This document shows, in pieces, positions 1 to 5,419 of a stretch of 5,419 bases of DNA; positions within the stretch are counted from its first letter, which is position 1; every line of letters begins with the position of its first letter. Where the stretch lies: NCBI GenBank assembly GCA_028281215.1, contig JANQKH010000136.1:1-5419 (forward strand), read 5' to 3'. The translations under genes and the position numbers were made by a program. The notes under the pieces are model-generated. The model was not told the DNA's origin, made no database searches, and saw only the letters and a list, made by a program, of their open reading frames with translations. Source of the DNA: Phycisphaeraceae bacterium. Its GTDB lineage: Bacteria > Planctomycetota > Phycisphaerae > Phycisphaerales > Phycisphaeraceae.

Positions 1-609
1 AAGTGCGAGCATTTTGATCGTCGGGTGTCGCTGAATGAATCGGCTGAGCGGACCGGAAAATGCGATCATCGTGCCGATCGAAACCAACACCGCAGTGACC
101 ATAATGATCAAGGGCGTCCATGAGCCGTCGGCGTACTTGTCCTGCTCCACCATGCCGATCGCGGTCAATACGGAGTCGATTGAAAATACCATGTCGAGCG
201 CGATGATCTGCCCGATGATGCCGCCGAAGCTTGCCACTTTGGACTTGTCGTTCGCGTTTTCTTCCGGCTTGGGCACTTCAAGTGTGTGATGAATCTCCCA
301 CGTGCCTTTGCCGAGCAGAAACAATCCACCGATCATCAATATCAGATCCTTGACGGTGAAATCCAAATCACTGACGGTAAACAGCACGCTCTTTTCGAGT
401 TTCATCACCCAGGTAATTGCGAATAGCAATACGATGCGACCGAGCGCCCCCATCAATAGACCGAGCTTTCTGGCTTTCGTCTGCTGATGTTCCGGCAGGC
501 GGTTGCTGAGGATGGCGATGAAGACCACGTTGTCGACACCGAGCACAATTTCTAGTGCGGTCAGCGAGGCAAACGCGATCAGACTGTGAACGGCAAACAG
601 GTCGTCCAT
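1..609 (-). CDS. TerC-family integral membrane protein (probable metal-ion exporter), C-terminus cut by window edge
   Basis: Read on the minus strand from the ATG at 609-607, this frame is open for 203 codons to the left edge, so the 3' end is missing. About five hydrophobic segments are visible (near residues 9-34, 50-69, 87-104, 128-153 and 165-186). Two acidic intramembrane signatures typical of the TerC family are present: EIVLGVDNVVF (E20, D26, N27) and ALDMVFSIDSV (D139, D145). A charged cytoplasmic-type loop (about 111-125) separates the two halves. Family knowledge: TerC/Alx proteins sit in the inner membrane; Alx-type members export manganese, and others are linked to tellurite resistance or to metal loading of exported enzymes. 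Which substrate applies here cannot be read from the sequence. The start is well supported by a GGAGG six bases upstream. The gene is divergent from ychF. Family assignment is firm, substrate unknown. Confidence 0.9.
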   Translation of the reverse strand, partial: MDDLFAVHSLIAFASLTALEIVLGVDNVVFIAILSNRLPEHQQTKARKLGLLMGALGRIVLLFAITWVMKLEKSVLFTVSDLDFTVKDLILMIGGLFLLGKGTWEIHHTLEVPKPEENANDKSKVASFGGIIGQIIALDMVFSIDSVLTAIGMVEQDKYADGSWTPLIIMVTAVLVSIGTMIAFSGPLSRFIQRHPTIKMLAL

Positions 610-615
610 GTCAAA

Positions 616-620
616 CCTCC
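616..620 (-). promoter_or_regulatory. Shine-Dalgarno site of the TerC-like gene
   Basis: On the minus strand GGAGG lies six bases before the ATG at 609. This is a near-ideal ribosome binding site and fixes the start of the TerC-like gene, which has no left-hand boundary in this window to check its length. Confidence 0.8.
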
Positions 621-675
621 GGAATCGAACGGTGGCGTCAGGATAACGGACTCAACCGCGATCGCCAGCATGTGT

Positions 676-688
676 CGCTTGCCAAGCG
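676..688. repeat. 13-base perfect palindrome in the divergent intergenic region
   Basis: CGCTTG-C-CAAGCG is a perfect 6-bp inverted repeat around one central base. It lies between the divergent TerC-like gene and ychF and covers the putative -35 box of ychF (679-684). It could be an operator half-site pair for a repressor, or chance. No matching regulator family is recognised. Confidence 0.35.
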
Positions 689-706
689 TGCGCATGATGC
701 CACAAT
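679..706 (+). promoter_or_regulatory. Putative sigma70-type promoter for ychF
   Basis: TTGCCA (679-684; five of six matches to TTGACA), a 16-base spacer, then CACAAT (701-706; four of six matches to TATAAT). Transcription would begin near 713, leaving a leader of about 50 bases before the ychF ATG. The match was made by eye only. In GC-rich genomes such matches are often fortuitous. Confidence 0.3.
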
Positions 707-751
707 GTTCCATTCCCCCGGCCCGCGTGCGCGGCCGACACCCCGCCTCAG

Positions 752-756
752 AAGGA
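752..756 (+). promoter_or_regulatory. Shine-Dalgarno site that sets the ychF start
   Basis: AAGGA ends nine bases before the ATG at 766. It supports this start over the longer open frame that begins at 586, whose extra 60 residues do not resemble the YchF N-terminus. Confidence 0.65.
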
Positions 757-765
757 TCTGCCGCC

Positions 766-1845
766 ATGGAAGCAGGCATCATCGGACTGCCCTACATCGG
801 GAAAACAACGCTGTTCAACGCTTTGACCGCGCTGGGCGTCACCAGTGACGGCGCCGCCAACAAGCCGAACGTTGGCGTGGTCAATGTGCCCGACCCACGA
901 CTGGCAACGTTGAACCAATTCATCGAAACGAAAAAGATCGTGCCCGCGCAGATTCAACTGGTTGACGTCGCCGGCCTCGTCGCTGGCGCCAGTGAAGGCA
1001 AGGGCACGGGCAACAAATTCCTTTCCCACGTGCGCAATGTAGACGCCTTGTTGCACGTGGTTCGCTGCTTTGAGGACACGAACGTGCCCCATGTCAATGA
1101 CACCATCGATCCGATTCGTGATGTGGACGAGGTCGAAACGGAGTTGCTGTTCGCGGACCTGGAAGTGGTTGAAAACTCACTGAAAAACGCCGAGCGCAAA
1201 GCACGCACAGGCGACAAGGAAGCCAAACAGCGACTGGACCTGCTGCAACTGTGCAAAGACACGCTGGAAAATGAGAAACCCATCAGCAGCCTTGGTCTCA
1301 ACGAGGAACAACAGCGCTCGCTTAAAAGTTTCGCGATGCTAACTGCCAAACCCGTGCTATACGTTGCGAACGTCGGTGAGGATGACGTCGACGGTTCCAA
1401 CCCGCACGTTACCCAACTGCGCGAATACGCAGAGCAGCGCGGCCGGCCGGTCGTCGAGGTGTGCGCCAAACTCGAAGCCGAACTCGTCGAACTTGAAGAG
1501 GACGAGCGCGCCGAAATGCTGGAAGGACTGGGGATCGCCGAGCCGGCGCTGAATCTGCTGGCGCGTGCAACGTACAAATTGCTCGGCCTGCAAAGCTATT
1601 TCACCGCCGGCGAAAAAGAGATCAAAGCCTGGACGATCCCCATCGGCGCGACGGGACCGCAGGCGGCCGGCGTGATTCACGGCGACTTTGAGCGCGGGTT
1701 CATTCGCGTCGAAGTGTTTTCCATCGAGGATCTCGAACAATTTAAGTCCGAACAGGCGATCAAACAGGCCGGCAAACTGCGCGTCGAAGGGAAAAGCTAC
1801 GTGATGCAGGACGGCGACGTGTGCCACTTCCTCTTCAACGTATGA
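766..1845 (+). CDS. ychF: YchF/OLA1-family redox-regulated P-loop ATPase/GTPase
   Basis: The protein is 359 residues, close to the roughly 363 usual for bacterial YchF. The frame is open upstream to 586, but ATG 766 places the P-loop at residues 7-14, as in the family, and has its own ribosome binding site. Visible in order: G1 GLPYIGKT (7-14); PNVGVVNVPDPRL (34-46); G3 DVAGL (67-71) followed by the family stretch GASEGKGTGNKFL (74-86); a helical, charged coiled-coil-like insert (about 120-190); the G4 variant NVGE (202-205), which replaces NKxD and in this family favours ATP over GTP; and a C-terminal TGS domain (about 274-359) with AWTIPIGATGPQAAGVIH. Known role: a cytoplasmic, ribosome-associated NTPase linked to stress and oxidative-stress responses. 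The G1 motif departs from the usual NVGKS by having YIGKT. The last 11 bases overlap the convergent polymerase-like gene. Confidence 0.96.
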   Translation: MEAGIIGLPYIGKTTLFNALTALGVTSDGAANKPNVGVVNVPDPRLATLNQFIETKKIVPAQIQLVDVAGLVAGASEGKGTGNKFLSHVRNVDALLHVVRCFEDTNVPHVNDTIDPIRDVDEVETELLFADLEVVENSLKNAERKARTGDKEAKQRLDLLQLCKDTLENEKPISSLGLNEEQQRSLKSFAMLTAKPVLYVANVGEDDVDGSNPHVTQLREYAEQRGRPVVEVCAKLEAELVELEEDERAEMLEGLGIAEPALNLLARATYKLLGLQSYFTAGEKEIKAWTIPIGATGPQAAGVIHGDFERGFIRVEVFSIEDLEQFKSEQAIKQAGKLRVEGKSYVMQDGDVCHFLFNV

Positions 1846-4315
1846 CATCGGCGGGACTATTGACTGTTTCGATTCGTTTCTCGGCGAGTTCGATCAGATG
1901 CGCCGGCATCTGCCGCGCCTGGTCCAGATACGCCTGCTCGCTGAGTTTTAGGCATTCAACGTATTGATCGGCCGCCTCCTTCTTCCGCCCGCGTCGCCAG
2001 AGCAGTTCCGCCAGATCCATGCGTACCTGCCAACTGTAAGGCTTGGCGCGCACCGCGCCGCGCAGCGCGACCGTCGCCTGCTTCAAATCGTCCGGCGTAT
2101 CCAACATGGCGGCCGAAGCGCGATACACATCGGCGCGCAAACGCAACAGCGTGCTGCTGTTCAAACCGGCGTCGGCGGCACGATCCAACGTCTCGTGTGA
2201 CGCGTCCAGATGATCGCGGACGGTGTCACGGATGGCCTGCTGTCGTGCGGCCGGCATCGTCGGCTTGATTGTCATGTCTTGGGCCATCGCCAGGTTCAAA
2301 TGCAATCGTACCTGCCACACATAGGGTTTGGGATCGATCGACAACGCGCCTTCTGCCACACGAAGATCCTTCACCGCGCGTAACAGTGACGCCTCGGACG
2401 TGCGGCTCGAACGCAGGTTGTGATCAGCCGTCGCCAATGCGCGCTGCTGCGACGTCATTGGAACTGCATAAAACACAGCGCCTGCCAAACCCAACACGAT
2501 CAACGCCACGCCGGGCGTTGATCGAAACAAACCGCGTGGCGCGGTTTGATTTACATCGCCCGGCTCACTCGATTCATCGCTTGCCTTGAGCGCATCTTTT
2601 TCCCGCATCAGCGCCGGCCCCGCCGCCACCGCGAGCAACAGCCATGCGATCGGCGCGGAGCCGGGCTGATGAAATGTCATCTCGATCTGGTTGTGCACCA
2701 GAAGCAGCGTCGCAGCAAGAAACGCGCCGACCTGCATCCAGCGCGTGTTGGTCCACGAAGCAGTCGCCAGCAGCGCGGTGGTGATGAGAAAGCCGGCCAG
2801 ACCCGCTGCCCATACAAGCAAGCGCATGTCATCGACGCCGGCCCAGCGTTTGATCAACTGGCCGCCCAACACCATCGCGCTGAGCAGGCAGGCGTACAAC
2901 ACGAAACGCCCGTCGATCTGCCAGATCGACGTTGACGTATCCGCGTCGGTCAAACGTTCTTTTTTATCGTTGCTCTCGCTGACTGGTCGCACACATGCCC
3001 GCACATGACAGCCGCTTTGGAAAAGCCAAAAGAGCATGAGCGCTGTCCATGCCCAGCCGCCGAGGCCGAGCATGGCGATCTGATCGATGAACACGTTGTG
3101 CGCGCTGGCGACCTCTTCCGGTTGCAACGGATCCTTGGCCGCGGCGTAGCGTTCCTGAAAGTCGCCGGGCGGAATACCAACCAGCGCGGCGGATGCGTCG
3201 GCGGTGATCATCTTCGCCGCAGCGCCCCAGTATTGGTAGCGAAAGAGCAGGCTGCGTTCGCCTTCCATCGTCTGCGGCGGCCCGGCCAAGCCGCGCACGA
3301 TGACGACCAACATGGCCACGCCGATCAAAGCGAATGCCAACGGCGCGACCCATCGGCAAAGCACCATCCGCCGACGAGCGATCAGAATGAATCCGAGCAG
3401 CGCAACGATCATCAGCACCGCCACCGCAGCGCCCTTGGAACGCGTGAGCAAGACGGTGACCAGTGCGGCGACGGCCAACACGCCGGGCACGATCATGATC
3501 CAGGGCCAACCGTTCATCTGTCGCCGCGCCACGAATGCGCCGCACGCCATCGTCAGCGCCAGCATACCCAGCGCCGCCATCACTGATCCAAGCACGTTGC
3601 TGAACGCGAACGCGCCGATTACGTCCGGCGCGTTCAGCCGATCAAGATATTTCAAATGCTGCGGCGACCCCCGCTCCCAGCCGCGAGCGTTCAGGAATGC
3701 TGTCTCCTTCTCCACGGTGAACATATCGACCATGAAGGGATGGTCGACCATGACAAACCACAAGGCGTCCATTGTGATCGGAAACACGAGCGCCACCGTG
3801 CCGGCAATGAGCCACCGCCGCGTTTGCGGCCGGTGTGCCAGATGCAACGCCGCTACCCCCAACGTGCACGCGGCAATCCATGAACTGCACTTGTAAAGAC
3901 TCTCAATGTGCGTCGGCATCTGCACACAACAAAACGCAACACCCAGCGAAGCCAGCACACATGTCGAGCGGCTGATCCGACACCCATCGCGCACGCCAAG
4001 CAATAATGCCGCGCCGGCAACCAGCACGGACAGCACGTCCAGCCACGCGGACTCTGCAAGGTCAAATGACAACCGCGCGGGGTGTCCGTCGGCCGAACCG
4101 GCCTGCGCGGGGTTGGAGTCCCAATACTCGTTCGGCGAAATGGGCACCAGACAGCGAATGCCGACCAGAGCAACAATCAAAATCGCGGCGATCGTCAGCG
4201 TATGATTGAACGAACTCGCACCGGTGGACTCATTGCCGACCGACTCAACACCCACCGGCACCACCGGTTTTTGAGGTGTAGGCGGCCCAGACTTTCGACG
4301 ACGGCGTTTCGACAC
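1835..4315 (-). CDS. O-antigen ligase/polymerase-like (Wzy_C family) membrane protein with C-terminal TPR-like region
   Basis: The product is 826 residues. It has a basic N-terminus (SKRRRRKSG), then roughly 14-16 hydrophobic segments (for example 39-59, 91-107, 118-133, 144-160, 168-189, 232-263, 271-291, 297-313, 323-341, 408-434, 470-486, 497-519, 527-541, 552-570, 600-618). The large loop at about 342-405 carries the Wzy_C/WaaL-like pattern: RSLLFRYQYWGAA, then G-IPPGDF, then SAHNVFIDQ (H406, N407) entering the next helix with GLGGW. Residues after 620 are helical and TPR-like, with a duplicated KPYxWQVR unit (663-670 and 758-765) and a clear TPR-type stretch near 767-790. Inferred role: joining or polymerising lipid-linked glycans at the periplasmic face of the inner membrane; ligase versus polymerase cannot be decided. 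The start is the first GTG after an in-frame stop; it has no convincing Shine-Dalgarno site, so the exact start is uncertain. nadC lies 88 bases upstream on the same strand. The 3' end overlaps ychF by 11 bases. Confidence 0.82.
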   Translation of the reverse strand: MSKRRRRKSGPPTPQKPVVPVGVESVGNESTGASSFNHTLTIAAILIVALVGIRCLVPISPNEYWDSNPAQAGSADGHPARLSFDLAESAWLDVLSVLVAGAALLLGVRDGCRISRSTCVLASLGVAFCCVQMPTHIESLYKCSSWIAACTLGVAALHLAHRPQTRRWLIAGTVALVFPITMDALWFVMVDHPFMVDMFTVEKETAFLNARGWERGSPQHLKYLDRLNAPDVIGAFAFSNVLGSVMAALGMLALTMACGAFVARRQMNGWPWIMIVPGVLAVAALVTVLLTRSKGAAVAVLMIVALLGFILIARRRMVLCRWVAPLAFALIGVAMLVVIVRGLAGPPQTMEGERSLLFRYQYWGAAAKMITADASAALVGIPPGDFQERYAAAKDPLQPEEVASAHNVFIDQIAMLGLGGWAWTALMLFWLFQSGCHVRACVRPVSESNDKKERLTDADTSTSIWQIDGRFVLYACLLSAMVLGGQLIKRWAGVDDMRLLVWAAGLAGFLITTALLATASWTNTRWMQVGAFLAATLLLVHNQIEMTFHQPGSAPIAWLLLAVAAGPALMREKDALKASDESSEPGDVNQTAPRGLFRSTPGVALIVLGLAGAVFYAVPMTSQQRALATADHNLRSSRTSEASLLRAVKDLRVAEGALSIDPKPYVWQVRLHLNLAMAQDMTIKPTMPAARQQAIRDTVRDHLDASHETLDRAADAGLNSSTLLRLRADVYRASAAMLDTPDDLKQATVALRGAVRAKPYSWQVRMDLAELLWRRGRKKEAADQYVECLKLSEQAYLDQARQMPAHLIELAEKRIETVNSPADVIR
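2497..2524. repeat. Perfect 11-bp inverted repeat (hairpin), inside the polymerase-like gene
   Basis: Arms CGATCAACGCC (2497-2507) and GGCGTTGATCG (2514-2524) are perfect reverse complements around a six-base loop. It lies three bases from a second hairpin (2528-2548), over codons for residues at about 598-607, at the start of the last membrane segment. Confidence 0.75.
2528..2548. repeat. Perfect 9-bp inverted repeat (terminator-like hairpin), inside the polymerase-like gene
   Basis: Arms CAAACCGCG (2528-2536) and CGCGGTTTG (2540-2548) flank a three-base loop. In the minus-strand transcript the GC-rich stem is followed by UUUCG, so it resembles a weak intrinsic terminator with too short a U tract. 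It covers the hydrophilic linker at residues about 590-597. Confidence 0.7.
2911..2931. repeat. 21-base perfect palindrome inside the polymerase-like gene
   Basis: CGTCGATCTG (2911-2920), one central C, then CAGATCGACG (2922-2931): ten perfect base pairs. It encodes residues about 462-469 at the end of a polar, charged loop (about 446-469) just before a membrane segment. Confidence 0.7.
3608..3635. repeat. Perfect 10-bp inverted repeat inside the polymerase-like gene
   Basis: GAACGCGCCG (3608-3617) and CGGCGCGTTC (3626-3635) are perfect reverse complements around an eight-base loop. They encode residues about 227-236, at the junction between a polar loop and a membrane segment. Confidence 0.65.
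3727..3754. repeat. Short repeat cluster: 8-bp inverted repeat, 12-base palindrome and 10-base direct repeat
   Basis: TCGACCATGA occurs at 3727-3736 and again at 3745-3754. Within it, TCGACCAT (3727-3734) and ATGGTCGA (3741-3748) form an inverted repeat, and ATGGTCGACCAT (3741-3752) is a perfect palindrome. At protein level this gives MVD twice (189-191 and 195-197), consistent with a small local duplication. Confidence 0.55.
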
Positions 4316-4403
4316 TGTGGTGGTAGTGTAGCGACCAAGAATGGATCTCCCGCTTCACGACGAGTGCCTATAACAAAGGCTTGGTGTGCCACAGCACATT
4401 GGT

Positions 4404-5327
4404 TCATGACACCGGCTCAATATCCAAACCAATGTCGGGTGCGGTAACTGAGAGGGTCAGCGCGCCGATGGCGATGCGGTCGACGCCGGTCTCGGCGATG
4501 GCGCGAACCGAGTCCAGGTCCACGCCGCTACTGGCTTCGAGTTGGATTGCCGGTGCGTCGGCATCGCGGCGCACGACGGCCTCGCGCATGTGCGGCACGG
4601 TCATGTTGTCCAGCAGGATGACGTCGATGCCGAGGTCCAGCAGCTGCTCGAACTGTTCCAGCGAATCGACCTCAACCTCCACGAAGGCGGGCGCCACGGT
4701 CGGCAACTGTCTCGCTTTGGCGATCGTTCGGGCGATCAACTCTTTCAATTGCGCGATGGGCACGTGGGCGATGTGGTTGTCCTTGATGAGAACGGCGTCG
4801 TGCAACCCCATGCGATGATTGAACCCGCCACCGCAACGGACCGCGTACTTTGCAAGATCGCGCCAACCCGGAAGCGTTTTGCGCGTGTCGTAGATTTTTG
4901 CTTTCGTGCCGGCGACCGTGGTGACGAATTGCTGGGTCGTCGTGGCGATGCCGGATAAGTAACTGAGAAAATTCAGTGCGACGCGCTCCATCGCCAACAC
5001 ACTCGCGAGTGGACCGTCGAACGTAGCGATCGTCTGCCCGGCTTCAACGGGCGATCCATCCTGCACGTTGAGCGACAAGGTGATGCTCGGGTCGTACACT
5101 TCGATGATGCGTCGCAACAGCACGGCGCCGGACAACAGTCCCCTCTCACGGGCGCGCATGTCGGCGTGACACGTGGCCGACGCCGGCACCGCACTTGCCG
5201 TTGTCACATCGATCGATTCGGGGCCGACGTCTTCCTGACGCGCTCGGCGGATCAACTCGTTGATCCAGGACCAATCCAGCACGTCGGTGGCGGGCGGTTC
5301 GTTCATGAGCGTCGCAATCAACATCAT
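4404..5327 (-). CDS. nadC: Nicotinate-nucleotide pyrophosphorylase (carboxylating), quinolinate phosphoribosyltransferase
   Basis: This cytoplasmic enzyme converts quinolinate and PRPP to nicotinate mononucleotide, CO2 and pyrophosphate, the step that commits de novo made quinolinate to NAD. The 307-residue frame is slightly longer than the usual 280-300. It has the N-terminal sandwich domain (about 20-128; EDVGPESIDVTT, then RERGLLSG) and the barrel domain (about 129-305). Family motifs are intact: MERVALNFLSYLSGIAT (R115), DTRKTLPG (R149, K150), KYAVRCGGGFNHRMGL (H171, R172), AVLIKDNHI (K182), VEVEV (E219), ILLDN (D240), LEASSGV and the closing GALTLS. These are the substrate- and PRPP-binding positions known from family structures. 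The start is not settled: ATG 5327 abuts the Shine-Dalgarno-like GAGAGGA, while ATG 5324, TTG 5321 and ATG 5306 are alternatives; the barrel is unaffected. An 8-bp inverted repeat (5249-5266) falls in early codons. No nadA or nadB lies in the window. Confidence 0.96.
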   Translation of the reverse strand: MMLIATLMNEPPATDVLDWSWINELIRRARQEDVGPESIDVTTASAVPASATCHADMRARERGLLSGAVLLRRIIEVYDPSITLSLNVQDGSPVEAGQTIATFDGPLASVLAMERVALNFLSYLSGIATTTQQFVTTVAGTKAKIYDTRKTLPGWRDLAKYAVRCGGGFNHRMGLHDAVLIKDNHIAHVPIAQLKELIARTIAKARQLPTVAPAFVEVEVDSLEQFEQLLDLGIDVILLDNMTVPHMREAVVRRDADAPAIQLEASSGVDLDSVRAIAETGVDRIAIGALTLSVTAPDIGLDIEPVS

Positions 5328-5334
5328 TCCTCTC
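5328..5334 (-). promoter_or_regulatory. Shine-Dalgarno-like site of nadC
   Basis: On the minus strand GAGAGGA directly touches the ATG at 5327. It lies three bases from the ATG at 5324 and six from a TTG at 5321. The spacing favours a start slightly inside the longest frame, so the first one or two residues drawn for NadC may not be translated. Confidence 0.5.
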
Positions 5335-5337
5335 GGT

Positions 5338-5384
5338 TCAAAACCGGCTGACTAAAACAACATACCGCCGCGCACCGGTTTGGA
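5338..5384. repeat. Inverted repeat in the nadC upstream region
   Basis: TCAAAACCGG (5338-5347) and CCGGTTTGGA (5375-5384) are reverse complements at nine of ten positions, with seven contiguous pairs (AAACCGG/CCGGTTT), separated by 27 bases. It sits just upstream of the nadC ribosome binding site. It could be an operator or a leader hairpin. It does not match the NadR, NiaR or NrtR sites as I remember them. The rest of 5328-5419 shows no recognisable gene. Confidence 0.35.
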
Positions 5385-5419
5385 CAAAACACAAGCGATC
5401 ACCCGGCTGCACGTTCATC

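Noticed and set aside
723..734. CCGCG-TG-CGCGG palindrome in the ychF leader
   Set aside because: Its two-base loop is too small for a hairpin, and short GC palindromes are common in this composition.
586..765. Sixty-residue N-terminal extension of YchF in the same open frame
   Set aside because: It runs back through the intergenic region and over the start of the divergent gene. It has no family similarity, and ATG 766 has a ribosome binding site and gives the normal YchF length.
610..765. A yybP-ykoY manganese riboswitch in the TerC-like gene leader, expected in some relatives
   Set aside because: I could not find the conserved motif or its paired stems on the minus strand. A covariance-model search would settle it.
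954..1577. Antisense 207-codon open frame, very rich in serine
   Set aside because: It lies wholly opposite ychF, is low complexity and fits a codon-bias shadow of the real gene.
2964..3545. Minus-strand 193-codon Arg-rich frame
   Set aside because: It is an out-of-frame shadow inside the polymerase-like gene, without recognisable domains.
3005..3586. Plus-strand 193-codon open frame rich in His, Gln and Arg
   Set aside because: It is opposite the membrane-protein gene and its composition is that expected from reading hydrophobic codons backwards. No domain is visible.
4367..4375. Extended -10-like TGTTATAGG (minus strand) as a promoter for the polymerase-like gene
   Set aside because: Only four of six -10 bases match and no good -35 box lies at the right distance; too weak to annotate.
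4385..4398. Small hairpin (TGTGC/GCACA, 4-base loop) after the nadC stop as a terminator
   Set aside because: The stem is only five pairs and no U tract follows in the minus-strand transcript, so termination there is not supported.

Overview
The window is a compact stretch of bacterial chromosome with four protein-coding genes and almost no spare DNA. It looks moderately GC-rich by eye (not computed). From left to right it holds: the 5' part of a TerC-family membrane transporter gene (minus strand, cut by the left edge); the universally conserved P-loop ATPase/GTPase gene ychF (plus strand); a long gene for an O-antigen ligase/polymerase-like polytopic membrane protein with a C-terminal TPR-like domain (minus strand); and nadC, quinolinate phosphoribosyltransferase (minus strand). 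The last 92 bases are the nadC upstream region.

Layout: the TerC-like gene and ychF are divergent and share a 156-base intergenic region that must carry both promoters. A plausible sigma70-type promoter and a 13-base palindrome lie there. ychF and the polymerase-like gene converge and overlap tail to tail by 11 bases, so no separate terminator fits between them. nadC lies upstream of the polymerase-like gene on the same strand, with an 88-base gap. They may be co-transcribed, but their functions are unrelated. No tRNA, rRNA, CRISPR array, insertion sequence or phage gene was seen.

Organism: the genes are housekeeping or envelope genes of a Gram-negative-type bacterium. The large TPR-fused Wzy_C-type protein and the uneven Shine-Dalgarno signals (strong for the TerC-like gene, absent for the polymerase-like gene) would fit Planctomycetota or a similar group. 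That is only a guess from style, not from a diagnostic marker.

Functional reading: the four genes do not form a pathway. They serve metal-ion export, a ribosome-associated NTPase, surface polysaccharide assembly and NAD synthesis. I found no convincing new multi-gene system. The most unusual signal is a set of perfect inverted repeats inside the polymerase-like gene, including two adjacent hairpins at 2497-2524 and 2528-2548 on the hydrophilic linker just before its last membrane segment and TPR region.
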